Source: Acidobacteriota bacterium
GTDB lineage: Bacteria > Acidobacteriota > Terriglobia > Bryobacterales > UBA6623
Assembly (NCBI GenBank): GCA_016125275.1
Contig: WGMB01000002.1
Location: forward strand, 503,231-567,230
DNA length: 64,000 nt
Direction: 5' to 3'
In this document: piece after piece, positions 56,696-64,000 of the stretch
Layout of the letters: each line of letters begins with the position of its first letter
Position numbering within the stretch: the first letter of the stretch is position 1
The notes under the pieces: generated by a model
The model's database searches: none
Seen by the model: only the letters and a program-made list of their open reading frames with translations
Told to the model about the DNA's origin: nothing
Made by a program: the position numbers and the translations under genes

Positions 56696-57861
56696 AGCGG
56701 CCGATCTACCTGGACCACCACGCCACAACGCCGGTCGATCCGCGCGTCCTGGAGGCGATGTTGCCGTGGTTCAGCGAGTCGTTCGGCAACCCGGCGAGCC
56801 GCAATCACGCCTGGGGCTGGGAAGCGCGCGATGCTGTGGACAAGGCGCGTCGGCAGACGGCCGCGCTGATCGGCGCCAACCCCAGAGAGATCGTCTTCAC
56901 CAGCGGCGCCACCGAGTCCAACAATCTGGCCATCAAGGGTCTGGGGTGGCATGCCCGCCACAACCGCATGGTGACGTGCCAGACCGAGCACAAGGCGGTT
57001 TTGGACCCGGCCGAATGGCTCGAGGAGGAGCTGGGCTTCGAGGTCGAGCGGCTGCACGTGGATCCCGACGGAACGATCGCCCTCGACGAGCTCGAAGAGG
57101 CTCTGCAGCAGCCGAGCGAGATCGTCTCCCTGATGGCGGCCAACAATGAGATCGGCACGCTGCATCCGCTGGACGAGATCAGCCGGATTTGCCGCCGTCA
57201 CGGGGCGCATCTACACGTCGACGCGGCGCAGGCGGCCGGGCGAATCCCGTTGGACGTGAAGGCGCTGGACATCGATCTGCTCTCGATCAGCGGCCACAAG
57301 CTCTACGGTCCCAAGGGCGTCGGAGCCCTGTACGTACGGGCGGGCCTGCGCGAGAAGATGGAGGCCCAGATGCACGGCGGCGGCCACGAGCGAGGTCTGC
57401 GCTCGGGAACGTTGAACGTGCCGGGCGTGGTGGGCCTTGGCGCCGCTTGCGAGATCGCCGCCGCCGAGAGCGACGCGGAGGCCGAGCGGCTCTCCGCGCT
57501 ACGCGACCGGCTCCTCGAGCGCCTGACGGCGGAGCTCGACGGCGTACACGTCAACGGCCTGTTGGCGCCCCGGCTGCCGAACAACCTCAACGTCAGCTTC
57601 GAGGGAGTGGACGGCGAGACGCTGCTGGGCAAGTTGGATGGCGTGGCGGTCTCGTCAGGCTCGGCCTGCACCACGGCCGACCCGCAACCCAGCCACGTGC
57701 TGCGGGCGCTGGGACTTTCGGACAAGTTGGCGCAAGCCTCGCTGCGATTCGGCCTGGGCCGGTCGACGACCGCCGAGGAGATCGAGCAGGCCGCCGATCA
57801 GGTCATCGCGGCCGTGCGGCGGCTGCGCGCCTTGTCCGCGGTGGGATCGGCGAGGACTTGA
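56692..57861 (+). CDS. Cysteine desulfurase, NifS/IscS type
   Basis: 389 residues of the PLP-dependent class V aminotransferase family. YLDHHATTPVDPRVLEAM starts the protein, ISGHKLYGPKGVG carries the PLP Lys (about residue 203), and SSGSACTTADPQPSHVL holds the catalytic Cys (about 325) in a longer loop as in group I enzymes. It removes sulfur from cysteine to form a persulfide for Fe-S cluster or thiolation pathways. No iscU/sufU gene is adjacent. It is translationally coupled to the unknown upstream gene. Confidence 0.94.
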   Translation: MKRPIYLDHHATTPVDPRVLEAMLPWFSESFGNPASRNHAWGWEARDAVDKARRQTAALIGANPREIVFTSGATESNNLAIKGLGWHARHNRMVTCQTEHKAVLDPAEWLEEELGFEVERLHVDPDGTIALDELEEALQQPSEIVSLMAANNEIGTLHPLDEISRICRRHGAHLHVDAAQAAGRIPLDVKALDIDLLSISGHKLYGPKGVGALYVRAGLREKMEAQMHGGGHERGLRSGTLNVPGVVGLGAACEIAAAESDAEAERLSALRDRLLERLTAELDGVHVNGLLAPRLPNNLNVSFEGVDGETLLGKLDGVAVSSGSACTTADPQPSHVLRALGLSDKLAQASLRFGLGRSTTAEEIEQAADQVIAAVRRLRALSAVGSART

Positions 57862-57899
57862 GCGGATTGCATCGACTCAGCTCTGTTAGACTTGCGTCC

Positions 57900-59333
57900 A
57901 TGTTGCGCTGGGTAGCCCCCGCGATGCTGGGCGCTGTTTTGGCCGGTTGCGGAGCGGAGCCGGAGCAGCCGCTGCTGCGACAGGCCACGGGCGTCAAGAT
58001 CGGCGAGGTCAGCGACACGACTGCGATCGTGTGGACGCGGGTGACCGAGCGTTCGGAGCGCTCGAGCGAAGGCCCCGTACGCCGCGGGCGCGCCAATCGC
58101 GATAAGCGGGAGACGGACCTGGATGTCGAGGCGCTGGAAGGCTCGGCGCCGGGCGCTCCGGGTAAGGTGAAGCTGCGCTACGGAACGACGCCGGAGCTCA
58201 CCAACGCCATCGAGACGCACTGGAAATCCGTGCGCGCCGAGGACGACTACACCTACCAGTTCCACCTCAAGGAGCTGCAGCCTGCGACGCAGTACTACTT
58301 CGAGAGCTATACCGCGGACAAAACGGGAGAGCTCGAGCACGGCGCGCTGACGGGGAGCTTTCGGACGGCGCCGCCGCCACAGGAGTACGGTGACGTCACC
58401 TTCACGGTCATCACCGGACAGGCCTACAAGGACGCCGATGACCCGGACGGCTTCCAAGTCTACCCGGCGATGCTGCGGCTCGAGCCGAGCTTCATCGTCC
58501 CCACCGGTGACAGCGTGTACTACGACAGCGACGATCCGCTGGTGACGAACATGGACGTGGCGCGCTACCACTGGCGCCGCATGTACAGCTACCCGAAGCT
58601 GGTGGAGTTCTACCGCTTCGTGCCCGGCTATTGGGAAAAGGACGACCACGACTCCTACGCCAACGACAATTGGCCGGGGCTCGAGAGGCCCTACATGGGC
58701 TCGTTCACCTACAAGCAGGGCTGCAAGGTCTTTCACGAGCAGACGCCCTCGCCGGCCAAGCCCTACCGCACCTACCGATGGGGACGGGGGCTGCAGATCT
58801 GGCTGACCGAGGGGCGCGACTTCCGTTCACCGAACGACATGCCCGACGGCCCCGACAAGACGATTTGGGGCGCCGAGCAGAAAGCGTGGCTGACCTCGAC
58901 GCTCGAAGCCAGCGACGCCGACTGGCGAGTGCTCATCAGCCCCACGCCGATCGTTGGTCCGGACCGGGAGAACAAGGCTGACAATCACGCCAACTCGGCG
59001 TTCCACTTTGAAGGGCAGTGGTTCCGCACGTGGGCCGGCAAGATGCTCGACCAGAACTTCTATATCGCCTGTGGGGATCGTCACTGGCAGTACCACTCGG
59101 TCGACCCGGAGACGGGCGTCGAGGAATATTCGAGCGGACCGGTGAGCGACGCGCACGCCAGCGGGTCGCCGGGCGAGGACCCGAACTACCATCGCTTCCA
59201 CCGCCAGAAAGGCGGCTTCTTCTCAGCAAGAACTTGGGTGGAGGCCGGCGAGAGCAAGATCGCCCTGCGACTGCATGCCGTGGACGGCTCCGTGGTCTAC
59301 GAGCAGATCCACTCCAAGCCGGCCCATCACTAA
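57900..59333 (+). CDS. PhoD-like phosphoesterase lipoprotein
   Basis: 477 residues with a lipobox (LAGC, Cys17), so membrane-anchored in the periplasm or at the surface. An N-terminal fibronectin-like PhoD domain (ATGVKIGEVSDTTAIVWTRV...LQPATQYYFES) precedes a metallophosphatase-like domain (FIVPTGDSVYYDS, PGYWEKDDHDSYANDN, ADWRVLISPTPIVG, IACGDRHWQYHS) with the expected metal-binding Asp, Asn and His residues. It could cleave phosphodiesters or alkyl phosphates. A TAGACT box lies 7 nt before the ATG. It follows the cysteine desulfurase by 38 bp. Confidence 0.88.
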   Translation: MLRWVAPAMLGAVLAGCGAEPEQPLLRQATGVKIGEVSDTTAIVWTRVTERSERSSEGPVRRGRANRDKRETDLDVEALEGSAPGAPGKVKLRYGTTPELTNAIETHWKSVRAEDDYTYQFHLKELQPATQYYFESYTADKTGELEHGALTGSFRTAPPPQEYGDVTFTVITGQAYKDADDPDGFQVYPAMLRLEPSFIVPTGDSVYYDSDDPLVTNMDVARYHWRRMYSYPKLVEFYRFVPGYWEKDDHDSYANDNWPGLERPYMGSFTYKQGCKVFHEQTPSPAKPYRTYRWGRGLQIWLTEGRDFRSPNDMPDGPDKTIWGAEQKAWLTSTLEASDADWRVLISPTPIVGPDRENKADNHANSAFHFEGQWFRTWAGKMLDQNFYIACGDRHWQYHSVDPETGVEEYSSGPVSDAHASGSPGEDPNYHRFHRQKGGFFSARTWVEAGESKIALRLHAVDGSVVYEQIHSKPAHH

Positions 59334-59362
59334 CCGGCCCCGCACCGAACGCCGCTCCCTCG

Positions 59363-59644
59363 TCACGTCCGCGCTGCGAAGTCCTTCTGCATCTCGTGCT
59401 CGTACTCCGGGAAGTATGAACTGATCACCGGGAGCTCGAAACGCCGCAGGATGCTGGTATTCGGTTCGCGCTCGAGCAGGAACTCGAAGGACTTGCGCAC
59501 CAACGTGGCGGCCTTAGCGGCACTGCCGGCCAGCCGAGCCGCATACTGAGGCTCGACGGTGACCTTGTGCGTCGTCGTGGTCCGGCCCACCACGGTCACT
59601 TGAAACGTGGTTTCATTCATGGCTCTAACTTCGATCCGCGCCAT
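59363..59644 (-). CDS. Small conserved protein of unknown function
   Basis: 93 residues, acidic and basic mixed, with a beta-rich N-terminal half (TTFQVTVVGRTTTTHKVTVEPQYA) and a helical C-terminal half (VRKSFEFLLEREPNTSILRRFELPVISSYFPEYE). The C-terminal block looks conserved, which suggests a real gene rather than a chance frame. Start: ATG 59644; an internal ATG at 59620 is also possible. There is no signal peptide. Function is unknown. It is a single gene between convergent/divergent neighbours. Confidence 0.7.
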   Translation of the reverse strand: MARIEVRAMNETTFQVTVVGRTTTTHKVTVEPQYAARLAGSAAKAATLVRKSFEFLLEREPNTSILRRFELPVISSYFPEYEHEMQKDFAART

Positions 59645-59712
59645 GCCTTTATGGTAACCATCTCCCCCCACTGACCGGGTCCTTTGTCCAGGATTCCGTC
59701 CTTCGAGGTCCG

Positions 59713-60636
59713 CTACCAGGTCTTGACGAACGCCACGCCCTTACCGCCGCCGGGCGTGACGATCGGGGTGATGGTAAAGGCGGAGTTGCCGTGCCGGGTG
59801 ACTGTACGTCCAGCAATGGTTCCGACGGCGGCGCCGAAGACCACGTCGCTCAGCGAGTGTACGTTATCGTGCAGACGCGAAGTGGCGACGTAAGTCGCGA
59901 AGACATACAGAGGAATGGACCACTTGAGGCCGTGATGCCGCTGGATGACGGCCGCGGTGGCAAAGGTCATCGCAGAGTGGCCCGAGGGGAAGCCGAAACC
60001 GCCGCTACCGTCCGGGCGCGGCCGGCGCACGGCCTGCTTCATCGACTGCACGATGGACTCGGTGATGATCTGGGACCGCAGCAGGTCCAGGCCCACGTGG
60101 GACAGGCGCGTGCGGCCGGTCAGCCGGCCCAGCCCGTAGACCGTCATCGAGGCGCCAAAGAGCGTAGCGCTGTTACCCATGACGTCTCCGGCCTTGAAGA
60201 AGCTTCCGCTGTTGGCCAGCTTCTGGTTGAAGTCGTCGTCCAAGGGGTGGACCCCGGCGGACAGAGCGCCGCCGGCGCCGGCGATGATCAGCGACTCCCT
60301 GGAGGGTAGATGTTTGAAGTCGCTCGCGAGATCGCGAAACAGCGTATGGAGGCTCTGCGTCTGCTCCGGGGCCGGACTCGAAACCGGCGCTCCAGGGGCG
60401 GCCGGAGCCGGCTCGCCGGGAGCGGGACAAGGGGTCGATGGTTGGGCGGAGTCTTGGGAACCGGACGGCTTCCCCGCCGAGGAGCTCTGCGGCCCCGCCG
60501 CCTCGCCGGGCTGGGCGGTTCGCTCCTGAGCGGGTCCGCAGGCCGGATCGGCCGGTGCTTGCGCCAACGCGGGGGCGCACAGCGCCAGAGCCATCATCAC
60601 CGTCAGCGCCGCGAAGCGCGAGTGCGATCTGTACAT
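59713..60636 (-). CDS. Secreted PAP2-family phosphatase
   Basis: 307 residues: signal peptide (ending PALAQ), a long Pro/Ala/Ser-rich linker (about 27-95), then a PAP2 domain. The three catalytic motifs are present: KQAVRRPRP (motif 1), GFPSGHSA (motif 2, catalytic His) and TSRLHDNVHSLSDV (motif 3). Such enzymes remove phosphate from undecaprenyl pyrophosphate or lipid phosphates. Hydrophobic segments are modest, so it may be peripheral in the periplasm rather than polytopic. It is divergent from the di-haem peroxidase gene (175 bp). Confidence 0.9.
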   Translation of the reverse strand: MYRSHSRFAALTVMMALALCAPALAQAPADPACGPAQERTAQPGEAAGPQSSSAGKPSGSQDSAQPSTPCPAPGEPAPAAPGAPVSSPAPEQTQSLHTLFRDLASDFKHLPSRESLIIAGAGGALSAGVHPLDDDFNQKLANSGSFFKAGDVMGNSATLFGASMTVYGLGRLTGRTRLSHVGLDLLRSQIITESIVQSMKQAVRRPRPDGSGGFGFPSGHSAMTFATAAVIQRHHGLKWSIPLYVFATYVATSRLHDNVHSLSDVVFGAAVGTIAGRTVTRHGNSAFTITPIVTPGGGKGVAFVKTW

Positions 60637-60811
60637 CTTTGAAGCGACCTACGGACTGCGAGGCGCCGAAATGGAAATAGCGGCCGGCGACGACTTCCTC
60701 AGCATAGTCGACGAAACGCCCGCCGAGCGCCGGATCGGGAGCGGAAAGAACCAGCAACCTTCGGCGCCTCTGTGCGTTTGCGATCATAGTAAGTCGCTTG
60801 GGTTTGGTTTG

Positions 60812-63466
60812 ATGCGCAAGTACTTGGCCGCCGTGGTTCTGCTGACGCCTTTGGCGGCTTGGGGGCAACCGCTTTCCGCGCCGACGGGGCTGGTCGCCTC
60901 CGACGGGGCCTACTCCACCAAGGTCGGTTTGGCCTGGGAGCACGTTCGCGACGCCAAGCTCTACCGCATCTTTCGCGCCGAAACCGACGACGCTTCAGCG
61001 GCCCAGCCGATCGGCGTGACACCGTCGATCCTCTTCTACGATCGCGGCACGGCGGCCGGAGCGGTGCGCTACTACTGGGTGCGGGCCGAGAACGGCGAGA
61101 GGGTGAGCGCGAACAGCGCGCCGGACTCAGGCTTCAAGGCCCCCGGCAAGACCAGCAATTTCGGTCCGCTCGCCCCGCTGGAGCCTCCGCCGGCGCCGCT
61201 GGGCAATCCGGTCACGGCGGCGAAAGTCTACCTCGGCAAGACGCTGTTTTGGGACGAGCAGCTCTCCTCCACGCGCACGGTGGCTTGCGGAACCTGCCAC
61301 GCGCCGCGCGCTGGCACGGGAGACCCCCGGGTGGCCGCCGGCTCCCCGCACGTGGCGCATCCGGGCGTGGACGGGACCTTCGGCACCGCGGACGACGGCG
61401 TCGGCTCGCCCGGGGTGCCGCTGAACGGCCCGGACGGCAGCTACATCTGGGAACCCTCGTTCGGCCTGCGCCCGCAGGTCACGCGCCGCAAGGCCCAGTC
61501 CATCAACGAAGCGGCTTTCACTGACCAAGGCTTGTTCTGGGACGGCCGGGCGGGCGACGTCTTTGTGGACCCGGTGACCGGGGAGCCGGCCTTCGCCGAG
61601 GCGGCGCCGCTGGAGAGCCAGGCGCTCGAGACCCAAGCCCTGATGCCGCTGGTGAGCGAGGTGGAGATGGGCAGCCTGGGCGGCGGCATCGACGCGGTGG
61701 TGGCGCGGGTGGAAGAGTCCCAGCCGTTGGCTCTGGCGCCGTCGGTTCCGCCGGCTCTGCTGCGCTGGATCGGCGACCGGAGCTATCCGGAGCTGTTCGA
61801 GGAAGCCTTTGGGACGCCGGAAGTGAGCGCGGTCCGCATCGGCATGGCGATCGCCAGCTATGAGCGCACGTTGTACTCGGACCAGGCCGAGATCGACCTG
61901 TATACGTCGGAGATTCGCGCCGAGCCGGCGTCGGTGACGCGGGCGCGGGACCTGCTCAAGACCAAGTTCTGTGACCAGTGCCACCGAGGCGGCCTGCTGG
62001 GCGACAACCGCTTCCACTTTCTGGGCGTACGGCCCGACGACGAGGACACGGGGCGAGCCGAGGCCTCCGGTCGAGCGCTGGACCGCGGCAAGTTCCGGAC
62101 AGCGAATTTGCGCAACGTGGCGCTGCGGGCGCCGTTCATGCACAACGGTAGCTTGGCCTCGATCGAGGCCGTCGTGGACTTCTACGGGCGTGGCGGAGAC
62201 TTCGACTCGCCCAACAAGGACCGCAACTTCGTGCGAGTGCTGGGCCTGACGGAGCAGGATCGGGCGGACTTGGTGAGCTTTCTGCACTCGTTGACGGACC
62301 CGCGCGTGGCCGGCGAGGCCGCTCCCTTGTTCGACCGCCCGTTGCTCTACGCCGAATCCGCCCGCGCGCCGCTGGTGCTCGACGATGACGCAGCGGAGTT
62401 GGACGTCACGGTCGTGGAACCGCCTCTATTGGGCAACCCCAGCTTTACGGTGGGCGTGGCGGGAGGACCCGCGGGGGCGGAAGCGGTGCTGGTGATCGAC
62501 AGCAGCCAGCCGGCGCGCGGGAGCGCCATTCCGGCCGAGGCTTCGTTCGCCCGCCGCACGGTGCCCTTGAAGGCGTCCGACGGCAGCCCCGGCTACGGCT
62601 CGGTGAGCTTTGCCCTCCCCTCGGACCCGGCGATGGAAGGCATGACCCTGTACGGCCGCTGGTACGTCAACGCCGGCGGACGCATTCAGACCAGCCCGGC
62701 GTTTCGGATGACGCTATTCGCGCCATTGGCGACCGCACCGCCGATGACGTTGCTGTCGACGGTTTCGGCGGCCAGCCTGCGGCTCGGCGTGGTCGCCCCG
62801 GCCTCGATTGTCAGCGGCTTCGGGCAAGAACTGGCGTCGGTGACGGCGATCGCCGAGGAGTTGCCGCTGCCGACGACGCTGGGCGACGTGCGCGTGAGCG
62901 TACGTGACAGCCTGGGCGTGGAGCGGGACGCCGGCCTGTTCTTCGTCTCGCCGGGACAGATCAACTACCAGGTTCCGGCCGGAGCTGCGTCAGGCGAGGC
63001 CGCCGTGACGGTCTTTGTGGCGGGCCGCGCGGCGTCGAGCGGAGCGCTGCAGGTAGCGCCGATCGCGCCGGCGCTGTTCACTGCCAACGCCAACGGCCGT
63101 GGACCGGCGGCGGCGCAGGCGTTGCGCGTGGCCGCGGACGGATCGCAGTCGATCGAGCCCGTGACCGCCTATGACGGAGCGCTGGGCCAGCACGTCGCCG
63201 CGGAGCTCGACCTCGGCCCGGCCGAGGAGCAGCTCTTTCTGCTGCTGTACGGGACCGGCGTTCGCGCGCACGGCGAGACGCCCGTGGCGGCCCGCATCGG
63301 CGGCGAGGAAGCCGAGGTCCTCTTTGCCGGCGAGCAGCCGCAATTCGTGGGCGTGGACCAGATCAACGTCCGCATCCCGCGCTCGCTGCAGAGCCGCGGC
63401 CTGGCGGATGTGGTCGTGCTGGTGGGCGATCAAGCCGCCAACACCGTGCAGATCCGAATCCGCTAG
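60812..63466 (+). CDS. Secreted di-haem cytochrome c peroxidase fused to TIGR03437
   Basis: 884 residues. Signal peptide (1-19), a fibronectin-type III-like segment (about 22-115), then a cytochrome c peroxidase/MauG-like domain (about 130-530) with haem motifs CGTCH and CDQCH and the surrounding blocks GKTLFWDEQLSSTRTVACGTCH and APFMHNGSLASIEAVVDFY. After a beta-rich region the C-terminal 230 residues are the Solibacter-type TIGR03437 domain (SPGQINYQVPAGAASGEAAVTVF). It would be exported and held at the surface, possibly reducing peroxide or oxidising a partner. ATG 60812 is chosen because the signal peptide starts there; an upstream in-frame start at 60671 is unlikely. Confidence 0.9.
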   Translation: MRKYLAAVVLLTPLAAWGQPLSAPTGLVASDGAYSTKVGLAWEHVRDAKLYRIFRAETDDASAAQPIGVTPSILFYDRGTAAGAVRYYWVRAENGERVSANSAPDSGFKAPGKTSNFGPLAPLEPPPAPLGNPVTAAKVYLGKTLFWDEQLSSTRTVACGTCHAPRAGTGDPRVAAGSPHVAHPGVDGTFGTADDGVGSPGVPLNGPDGSYIWEPSFGLRPQVTRRKAQSINEAAFTDQGLFWDGRAGDVFVDPVTGEPAFAEAAPLESQALETQALMPLVSEVEMGSLGGGIDAVVARVEESQPLALAPSVPPALLRWIGDRSYPELFEEAFGTPEVSAVRIGMAIASYERTLYSDQAEIDLYTSEIRAEPASVTRARDLLKTKFCDQCHRGGLLGDNRFHFLGVRPDDEDTGRAEASGRALDRGKFRTANLRNVALRAPFMHNGSLASIEAVVDFYGRGGDFDSPNKDRNFVRVLGLTEQDRADLVSFLHSLTDPRVAGEAAPLFDRPLLYAESARAPLVLDDDAAELDVTVVEPPLLGNPSFTVGVAGGPAGAEAVLVIDSSQPARGSAIPAEASFARRTVPLKASDGSPGYGSVSFALPSDPAMEGMTLYGRWYVNAGGRIQTSPAFRMTLFAPLATAPPMTLLSTVSAASLRLGVVAPASIVSGFGQELASVTAIAEELPLPTTLGDVRVSVRDSLGVERDAGLFFVSPGQINYQVPAGAASGEAAVTVFVAGRAASSGALQVAPIAPALFTANANGRGPAAAQALRVAADGSQSIEPVTAYDGALGQHVAAELDLGPAEEQLFLLLYGTGVRAHGETPVAARIGGEEAEVLFAGEQPQFVGVDQINVRIPRSLQSRGLADVVVLVGDQAANTVQIRIR

Positions 63467-63496
63467 TCTTCCGCTTTCCTCCCTCCCTTCCCTCCT

Positions 63497-63548
63497 GAGC
63501 CGATACCGGCGCGGGCTTCCGGCCCGTGCGGCCGAGGGCTCGGTTTTC
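63497..63548 (+). terminator. Compound terminator of the peroxidase gene
   Basis: GAGCC (63497-63501) pairs with GGCTC (63537-63541), enclosing a GCGCGGGC/GCCCGTGC stem. The perfect CCGAG-GG-CTCGG hairpin (63532-63543) is an alternative. TTTTC follows. Confidence 0.6.
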
Positions 63549-63553
63549 TAACA

Positions 63554-63583
63554 TTTTTATCTTGCAACTGATTTGCATATATT
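63554..63583 (+). promoter_or_regulatory. Candidate promoter of the small membrane protein gene
   Basis: TTTTTA (63554-63559), an 18-nt spacer and TATATT (63578-63583). A transcript from about 63590 would have a leader of about 147 nt including the 63656-63676 hairpin. Confidence 0.3.
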
Positions 63584-63655
63584 GATACGCTGTTCCGAGA
63601 TCGCAGAGACGCCCCGCCTACTTACTTTTATTGGACGGGACGAATGGAGCGAGAG

Positions 63656-63676
63656 CCCTCGGGGCGCAGCCGAGGG
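63656..63676 (+). repeat. Stem-loop CCCTCGG/CCGAGGG in the leader
   Basis: Perfect 7-bp arms at 63656-63662 and 63670-63676 around a 7-nt loop. The CCGAGGG arm recurs at 63532-63538. It may be a leader RNA structure or a short palindromic repeat. Confidence 0.5.
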
Positions 63677-63736
63677 TCAACAATCGCAACGCCGCTGCGC
63701 AATGGCCGTTCGAAGCGAGCTCGGGAGACTTGCCGC

Positions 63737-63895
63737 ATGCGTCGCCATCACGTCCGCTACCTGATCGTTCTCGTCGCATCCTTGCTGGCCCAGACGGCTC
63801 TGTTGATGCATGTATCGGGAGCCTTCGAGAGATCGGGCGGCGCCTCGCGCCCCGCCGTCGGACTGGCTCGAACCCCTTCCAGAGGTGAGCAATGA
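63737..63895 (+). CDS. Small membrane protein (52 residues)
   Basis: MRRHH start, one hydrophobic segment (YLIVLVASLLAQTALLMHV, about residues 8-26), then a polar tail rich in Ser/Arg/Gly. It reads like a single-pass membrane protein or a signal-anchored peptide. GGGAGA lies about 8 nt upstream of ATG 63737. Its stop overlaps the next start by 4 bp (ATGA), which strongly supports translation of both. No family recognised. Confidence 0.55.
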   Translation: MRRHHVRYLIVLVASLLAQTALLMHVSGAFERSGGASRPAVGLARTPSRGEQ

Positions 63896-64000
63896 TAGCA
63901 ACTCAACTGCATGTCGAATGCGCCGAAGACGGCGCCATTTGGCTATTCGGCCCCCGATTCCGCCGCCGACTCGATCTCGGGGAGCTGGCCGTCCTGGCGA
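63892..64000 (+). CDS. Unknown protein, N-terminal part only
   Basis: Open from ATG 63892 to the window edge (36 codons). AGAGGTG lies 4-5 nt upstream. The start MIATQLHVECAEDG followed by AIWLFGPRFRRRLDLGELA is not a signal peptide. Too short to assign. It is coupled to the small membrane protein gene by a 4-bp overlap. Confidence 0.5.
   Translation, partial: MIATQLHVECAEDGAIWLFGPRFRRRLDLGELAVLA

Larger units (their letters stand above)
63467..63736. other. 270-bp AT-richer intergenic/leader region with hairpins
   Basis: No gene is visible. It holds the peroxidase terminator, then an AT-rich stretch (63543-63640) with a possible promoter, and a stem-loop at 63656-63676. Base composition is clearly less GC-rich than the flanking genes. 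Confidence 0.6.

Noticed and set aside
1-64000. Mobile element or genomic island
   Set aside because: No transposase, integrase, phage gene or attachment-site repeat was seen near the tRNA or elsewhere.

Overview
This is a GC-rich (roughly two-thirds G+C by eye), densely packed chromosomal segment. It most likely comes from an Acidobacteriota of the Solibacter/Bryobacter type. Three signs support this: three secreted proteins carry the Solibacter-type C-terminal domain TIGR03437; there are three very large Oar-like TonB-dependent receptors with N-terminal carboxypeptidase-regulatory domains; and a DUF1592/DUF1588 cytochrome c protein lies close to a Tat-exported DUF1552 protein. I see no rRNA, transposase, phage gene or CRISPR array. 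The only RNA gene found is tRNA-Thr(CGU).

Layout. 1-3.95 kb: a partial lipoprotein and a regulatory cluster (ECF sigma factor, divergent PAS histidine kinase, NarL-type regulator, receiver-only protein). 3.95-8.3 kb: a four-gene minus-strand operon for aminoacyl-phosphatidylglycerol metabolism (MprF-type transferase, AcvB/VirJ-like hydrolase, separate flippase-like membrane protein, second AcvB/VirJ-like hydrolase). 8.4-14.2 kb: tRNA-Thr, a 1280-residue BACON-domain secreted protein, a rhomboid protease and a small HExxH protein. 14.2-21.4 kb: two tandem paralogous TonB-dependent receptors. 21.7-23.7 kb: a kinase/regulator pair. 23.7-26.3 kb: an overlapping SGNH hydrolase, Gfo/Idh oxidoreductase and PIG-L deacetylase operon, convergent with an amidohydrolase. 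28.2-31.7 kb: a cluster of zinc-protease-like genes. 31.7-40.3 kb: DUF1592 protein, TonB receptor, DUF1552 protein and a sulfatase.

40.3-54 kb mixes housekeeping genes (miaB, murB, fabH, A-type Fe-S carrier, nadE, cyclophilin) with a Tat-signal myo-inositol-oxygenase-like protein, a TIM-barrel isomerase, an SDR, an orphan 5-methylcytosine methyltransferase and an unrecognised TIM-barrel-like protein that has a heptanucleotide tandem repeat directly in front of its start. 54-56 kb holds motA-motB-fliL without other flagellar genes. 56-64 kb holds a cysteine desulfurase, a PhoD-like lipoprotein, a PAP2 phosphatase, a di-haem peroxidase fused to TIGR03437, and the start of an unknown two-gene unit that runs off the window.

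The gene set suggests a heterotroph specialised in taking up and degrading complex substrates (TonB receptors, sulfatase, deacetylase, oxidoreductases, amidohydrolase), with envelope-lipid modification and several NarL-type signalling systems. Many start codons lie only 7-12 nt downstream of a TANNNT box, which suggests many short-leader or leaderless transcripts.
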